The notes under the pieces are model-generated. The model was given only the letters and a program-made list of their open reading frames with translations. It did not search any database and had not been told where the DNA came from. A stretch of DNA of 45,957 nt, taken from assembly GCA_023954795.1 (NCBI GenBank), contig JAGSHA010000002.1, positions 1 to 45,957 on the forward strand, read 5' to 3'. The translations under genes were made by a program, and so were the position numbers. Shown one piece after another: positions 42,891-45,957 of the stretch. Within the stretch, counting starts at the first letter, position 1. Every line of letters starts with the position of its first letter. The DNA comes from Oceanospirillaceae bacterium. GTDB taxonomy: Bacteria > Pseudomonadota > Gammaproteobacteria > Pseudomonadales > Balneatricaceae.

Positions 42891-44099
42891 TTATACCTGA
42901 TGGGGGAACCGGCGCTGCCATGTTAGGCACCGACTCTCATCACGCTCTTCATACAGGGCGATCGCTGATGGAAGGTCCATCTTAAAGCGGCGTTCACCGT
43001 TGTTGCCTATGGCTGATAAGCGCATCGTATACCACGCGGTAATCCCGCCTGCAGGTGGAGCCTCAAACGTTGGAAAAGCTGGATCATCCCCGGTATTCGC
43101 TAACCAATCATTCGCAAGTTCTGGATTGAGCACCATCGCTCTTGCCAACCCCACCGTATCAGCAGCGCCACTGGTTAGTGATTCCAACGCATCGATGCGC
43201 GTTTTGATTCCGCCTGTTACCTGTAACGGCACATCGGTCACTTGCTTCGCCCGGTGGGAAAACTCAACAAAGTACGGCCCCCCACCTGAAGCATCGGAGC
43301 TTGCTTTTGAGCCAGGAAAGTAGGTGCCACCACTTAACTCAATTAGATCAATCGAAGTACGATCCAGAATACGAATAGCCTCTAGAGCATCGTCCTGTGT
43401 TAAGCCTCCTTCGAGCTGGTCAGAGGAATTGATCTTAATCCCCACCGGGAATTGTGGTCCGACGGCCCGCCGAACCTTATCAATCACCTCGACGATAATG
43501 CGGCAGCGCGCTTCAATGGAACCACCGTATTGATCATTGCGACGATTGAACAATGGCGACAGAAACTGGCTGAGTAAAAAACCATGACCGGCGTGGATCT
43601 GAACGCCCGTGAATCCGACATCTTTAGCCCGTCGCGCGGTTCTGGCATACATATCAGGTAACTGCTCCACCTCTGCCCTGGACATACCCGCGCATTTAAA
43701 ACTTCCAATCTCAAGCGCTGATGGCCCTGCAGGCTGGCTGATCGGTAGGTGAGACAATGCACCGGCATGGCCGATCTGAGGCCATATATGTGCCCCCTGA
43801 ATTGTCGCTCGGGTAGCCAATGAGTTCAGCATTTGAAGATTAGAGTGGGGGCCTAAAACCAGGTTGCCAGGTTTCTCTGGAAAGCGGGGATCTCCCTGAA
43901 CTTCACCAATTATCGACAGTGCAACTCCGCCTGTTGCCCATCTTTCATAGAGCCGAATCTGAGCGTCGGTCGGATTGCCTCCGCCGTCTGCAAGCGAATC
44001 AGACATGGCTGACTTTACTAACCGGTTTTTTAAAACGGCACCGCAAGGAAGTTCCAATGAACGGCTTAGTAGATGATGAGTGCCTGTCGCTTTAATCAT
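42891..44099 (-). CDS. Old yellow enzyme family NADH:flavin oxidoreductase
   Basis: A 402-residue FMN-dependent TIM-barrel ene-reductase-like protein. Signature blocks: LKNRLVKSAMSD (about 24-35), the catalytic His pair region GFTGVQIHAGHGFLLSQFLSP, NRRNDQYGGS, and phosphate-binding QVTGGIKTR with ADTVGLARAMVLNPE. It lacks the C-terminal 4Fe-4S and NADH domains of 2,4-dienoyl-CoA reductase. It should reduce activated C=C bonds; substrate unknown. Divergent from a LysR gene. Confidence 0.92.
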   Translation of the reverse strand: MIKATGTHHLLSRSLELPCGAVLKNRLVKSAMSDSLADGGGNPTDAQIRLYERWATGGVALSIIGEVQGDPRFPEKPGNLVLGPHSNLQMLNSLATRATIQGAHIWPQIGHAGALSHLPISQPAGPSALEIGSFKCAGMSRAEVEQLPDMYARTARRAKDVGFTGVQIHAGHGFLLSQFLSPLFNRRNDQYGGSIEARCRIIVEVIDKVRRAVGPQFPVGIKINSSDQLEGGLTQDDALEAIRILDRTSIDLIELSGGTYFPGSKASSDASGGGPYFVEFSHRAKQVTDVPLQVTGGIKTRIDALESLTSGAADTVGLARAMVLNPELANDWLANTGDDPAFPTFEAPPAGGITAWYTMRLSAIGNNGERRFKMDLPSAIALYEERDESRCLTWQRRFPHQV

Positions 44100-44180
44100 G
44101 CCAGCTCCTTTAAAAAAGGCGTTTTAGTCATGTGTTCATTGCAGCTCACACAATGATCATCGAACTCTGGCAACGACGTA

Positions 44181-44195
44181 TGCCTGTATCAGGCA
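44181..44195. promoter_or_regulatory. Perfect palindrome between OYE and LysR genes
   Basis: TGCCTG-TAT-CAGGCA, a 6-3-6 inverted repeat in the 212-base divergent gap. A plausible operator for the neighbouring LysR protein; it does not match the classical T-N11-A core exactly. Confidence 0.5.
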
Positions 44196-44311
44196 GGATC
44201 TAACATGTACTTCTGTTGGTCAGTTACCGAATGAGTGAAGGACATTATTGATCTTCTTTAATAAACTAAAAACATAGCAATCATGTAAATACTATTAAGT
44301 AAAAGTTAATA

Positions 44312-45214
44312 ATGAATACGTCAGACCTTAATCTGTTTATTCGGATCGCGGAAACCGGCAGCATCACCGAGTCTGCGAAACAGCAGGGAATCTCGACTGC
44401 GGCTGCCAGTTCTGCCCTCAAACGATTGGAAAAGCAGCTCGATATCCAGCTGTTTATCAGAACGACAAGACAGTTGCGGATTACATCGCAAGGGGAGCAA
44501 TTTCTGTTTCATTGCCGTCAGGCTCTGGAGTCACTGGATCAGGGACGCATATCGGCCCAACAGATGATAGGGCGGGTTGGCGGAGAGCTGCGGCTTTCAG
44601 TGTCCTCAGATTTAGGGCGTAATCTGGTGCTACCCTGGATCGACGAGTTGATGGAGGCGCATCCTTCTTTGTCGATCGACTTGAACGTAGGAGACTCCAT
44701 CTCCAATTTTTTTATGGACAAGGTTGATGTCGCACTACGTTATGGAAAGCCAGAAGATTCGACGATGGTTGCGTTTCATATTGCGACCATTGATAGAATC
44801 ACCTGTGTATCGCCAGGCTATCTATCCAAATTTGGAGAGCCCTCTCATCCAGAGGAGTTAAGAGATCACAATTGCTTGTTGTACCGGCTTGATGGTCATC
44901 TTTTCAACCATTGGGAATATGCAGACACATCAGGCAGTTACGAGATAAAAGTAAGCAGCAACAGAGTCAGCAATGATACGGATGTTGTGAGACGTTGGGC
45001 TGTTGCAGGAAAGGGGATCGCTTATCGATCCCAGATAGATATCTCTGCAGATCTGAAGCGCGGAGAGCTGGTACAAATACTATCCGGTTATCAATCGCCT
45101 TCAGCACAGCTTTACCTGCTTTGTCCTAGCCGAAAGCAAGTAACCCCCGCGGTGATCGCGTTCAGAGAGATGCTGAGAGAAAAGTGCGCACATCTGGGTA
45201 TACGGGCTAATTGA
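44312..45214 (+). CDS. LysR-type transcriptional regulator (OYE-linked)
   Basis: A 300-residue LysR protein. Winged helix (about 1-60) NTSDLNLFIRIAETGSITESAKQQGIS, linker helix, effector domain (about 90-295) with VDVALRYGKPEDSTMVAF. It belongs to the CrgA-like subtype. Divergent from the old yellow enzyme gene and so its probable regulator; the inducer may be an enone-type compound (inference). Confidence 0.92.
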   Translation: MNTSDLNLFIRIAETGSITESAKQQGISTAAASSALKRLEKQLDIQLFIRTTRQLRITSQGEQFLFHCRQALESLDQGRISAQQMIGRVGGELRLSVSSDLGRNLVLPWIDELMEAHPSLSIDLNVGDSISNFFMDKVDVALRYGKPEDSTMVAFHIATIDRITCVSPGYLSKFGEPSHPEELRDHNCLLYRLDGHLFNHWEYADTSGSYEIKVSSNRVSNDTDVVRRWAVAGKGIAYRSQIDISADLKRGELVQILSGYQSPSAQLYLLCPSRKQVTPAVIAFREMLREKCAHLGIRAN

Positions 45215-45369
45215 CCATAGCTGGCCGTGCTCTGCTGTCTTTGCGAGGAGCCGACAAAGAACATGGCGTGCAGCTTTATATATCTATGATCTCTGCGCGT
45301 TAAGGTACATCGCCTTGCACACGTTTTACCTTAACGACCACAGACTATTTTTATCGCGTTGATGGTGTC
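45215..45369. other. Short gap between LysR and ubiT
   Basis: About 155 bases between convergent genes. No clear terminator with a T-run; nothing else seen. Confidence 0.4.
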
Positions 45370-45858
45370 TTACAGAGGTAATCGACTCGCAAGCTCTATC
45401 CCTTTACGCATGGCGCTGGGCATCTCATCCCAATCCACACTATCCAGTAGATTCTTCACCGCCAGCCCCAGCTCTGTGTTTCCCTCAATCAATAAACGAC
45501 GCTGGAAGAAGAGGGTATCCGGGTCTTGTTCGCGGTTAGCAAGGATCAGGAAATCACGCGCTTCCCCTTTTATCCAGGCATCGGCGGTGTCACTGGCACA
45601 CACAATCAATTGTTCATCTTCACAACTGATCACTACGCGTATTGCCAGGTCAGTGACCTCAAGGCCTAGCTGTTGCCCTTCTAAGAAATAGAACTCATCG
45701 TCTTCCAGAGGCTGTTTAAACGCTTGATTGAGCGCCTTTTCCAGCAAGTTTTTCTTCAGCTTAAATGGCAGAACCGATTCGGTTTTACTGATCACCCGGC
45801 TCACCAACGTAGAGGTATCAGGGCGGGGAAAGGGCAAGCGGGCGGTGAGAAGTGACAT
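45370..45858 (-). CDS. ubiT: UbiT, SCP2-domain lipid carrier for anaerobic ubiquinone synthesis
   Basis: A 162-residue SCP2 lipid-binding protein. It is the third member of the oxygen-independent pathway; UbiT binds the lipid-tailed intermediates. Diagnostic C-terminal block: QDPDTLFFQRRLLIEGNTEL, then GLAVKNLLDSVDWDEMP, very like E. coli YhbT. The N-terminal helix SVLPFKLKKNLLEKALNQAF fits the family. AGGAG ribosome site. An FNR box and a TATCAT -10 lie upstream. Confidence 0.93.
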   Translation of the reverse strand: MSLLTARLPFPRPDTSTLVSRVISKTESVLPFKLKKNLLEKALNQAFKQPLEDDEFYFLEGQQLGLEVTDLAIRVVISCEDEQLIVCASDTADAWIKGEARDFLILANREQDPDTLFFQRRLLIEGNTELGLAVKNLLDSVDWDEMPSAMRKGIELASRLPL

Positions 45859-45884
45859 CAGATTACTCCTGTTTAGTGGCCGTT

Positions 45885-45926
45885 ATGATAAGCGAAATTT
45901 AATTTTACCCCCTTGATATCAATCAA
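45885..45926 (-). promoter_or_regulatory. FNR/Anr-dependent promoter of ubiT
   Basis: TTGAT-ATCA-ATCAA (45913-45926), both half-sites perfect. Read leftward, TATCAT (45890-45885) lies 29.5 bases from the box centre to its first base, exactly as for ubiUV; the implied start near 45878 leaves about 20 bases of leader to the ATG at 45858. Confidence 0.88.
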
Positions 45927-45957
45927 GGCTGACTTGTGCCTGTGTTCTGCAAAATGC

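Overview
The window looks like chromosomal DNA of a marine-type gammaproteobacterium, probably near Oceanospirillales, Marinobacterium or Amphritea. GC content is about half by eye. Reasons: the nadK - phosphoesterase - rhomboid - yeaC - DUF2797 - pepN order resembles what I recall from Pseudomonas relatives; Syd, YajG, HtpX, AlaA, PdxB, Rof and UbiTUV are all gammaproteobacterial types; and many GGDEF, PilZ, HDOD, REC and chemotaxis proteins are present. No insertion sequence, prophage, integron or CRISPR-Cas locus was found. Most of the region is ordinary housekeeping DNA.

Layout. 1-3.7 kb: a solitary TrpB, a chemotaxis receptor with a C-terminal sensor domain and a WGR-like small protein, all leftward. 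3.7-7.7 kb: pdxB, a YcgR-like PilZ protein, an AcoX/NAD-kinase-like enzyme, a small membrane protein and a duplicated-domain lipoprotein, rightward. 7.8-14.1 kb: lipoprotein, cytochrome c, htpX, a methyltransferase-exonuclease pair, HDOD protein, a hypothetical protein and alaA. 14.5-18.3 kb: a 3-methyladenine glycosylase, the syd-yajG pair, tRNA-Asp and tRNA-Val behind a strong promoter, a PAS-GGDEF cyclase and a 28-residue highly acidic microprotein. 18.3-25.9 kb: a PLP enzyme, then the nadK-to-pepN block. 26-33 kb: a membrane protein, AlbA_2 protein and HAD trio; a TonB-dependent receptor with its own TonB carrying 16 perfect CCAAAG repeats; a second HAD; and a DUF938 methyltransferase. 33.0-34.2 kb: an unusually long gap between convergent genes, holding a 20/40-bp periodic degenerate repeat array. 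34.2-39.4 kb: aspartic protease, two-REC protein, YaiI, DUF454, MOSC protein, Rof and GST. 39.5-45.9 kb: two LysR regulators, each divergent from an enzyme (GST, old yellow enzyme), and the oxygen-independent ubiquinone genes ubiU, ubiV and ubiT.

The best-supported functional system is the ubiUV and ubiT pair. Both promoters carry a perfect TTGAT-N4-ATCAA FNR/Anr box, each at the same distance from a plausible -10 element, although the two units are separated by an old yellow enzyme and a LysR gene. The most puzzling unexplained element is the repeat array at 33.27-33.51 kb, whose half-units can pair into a series of short hairpins.
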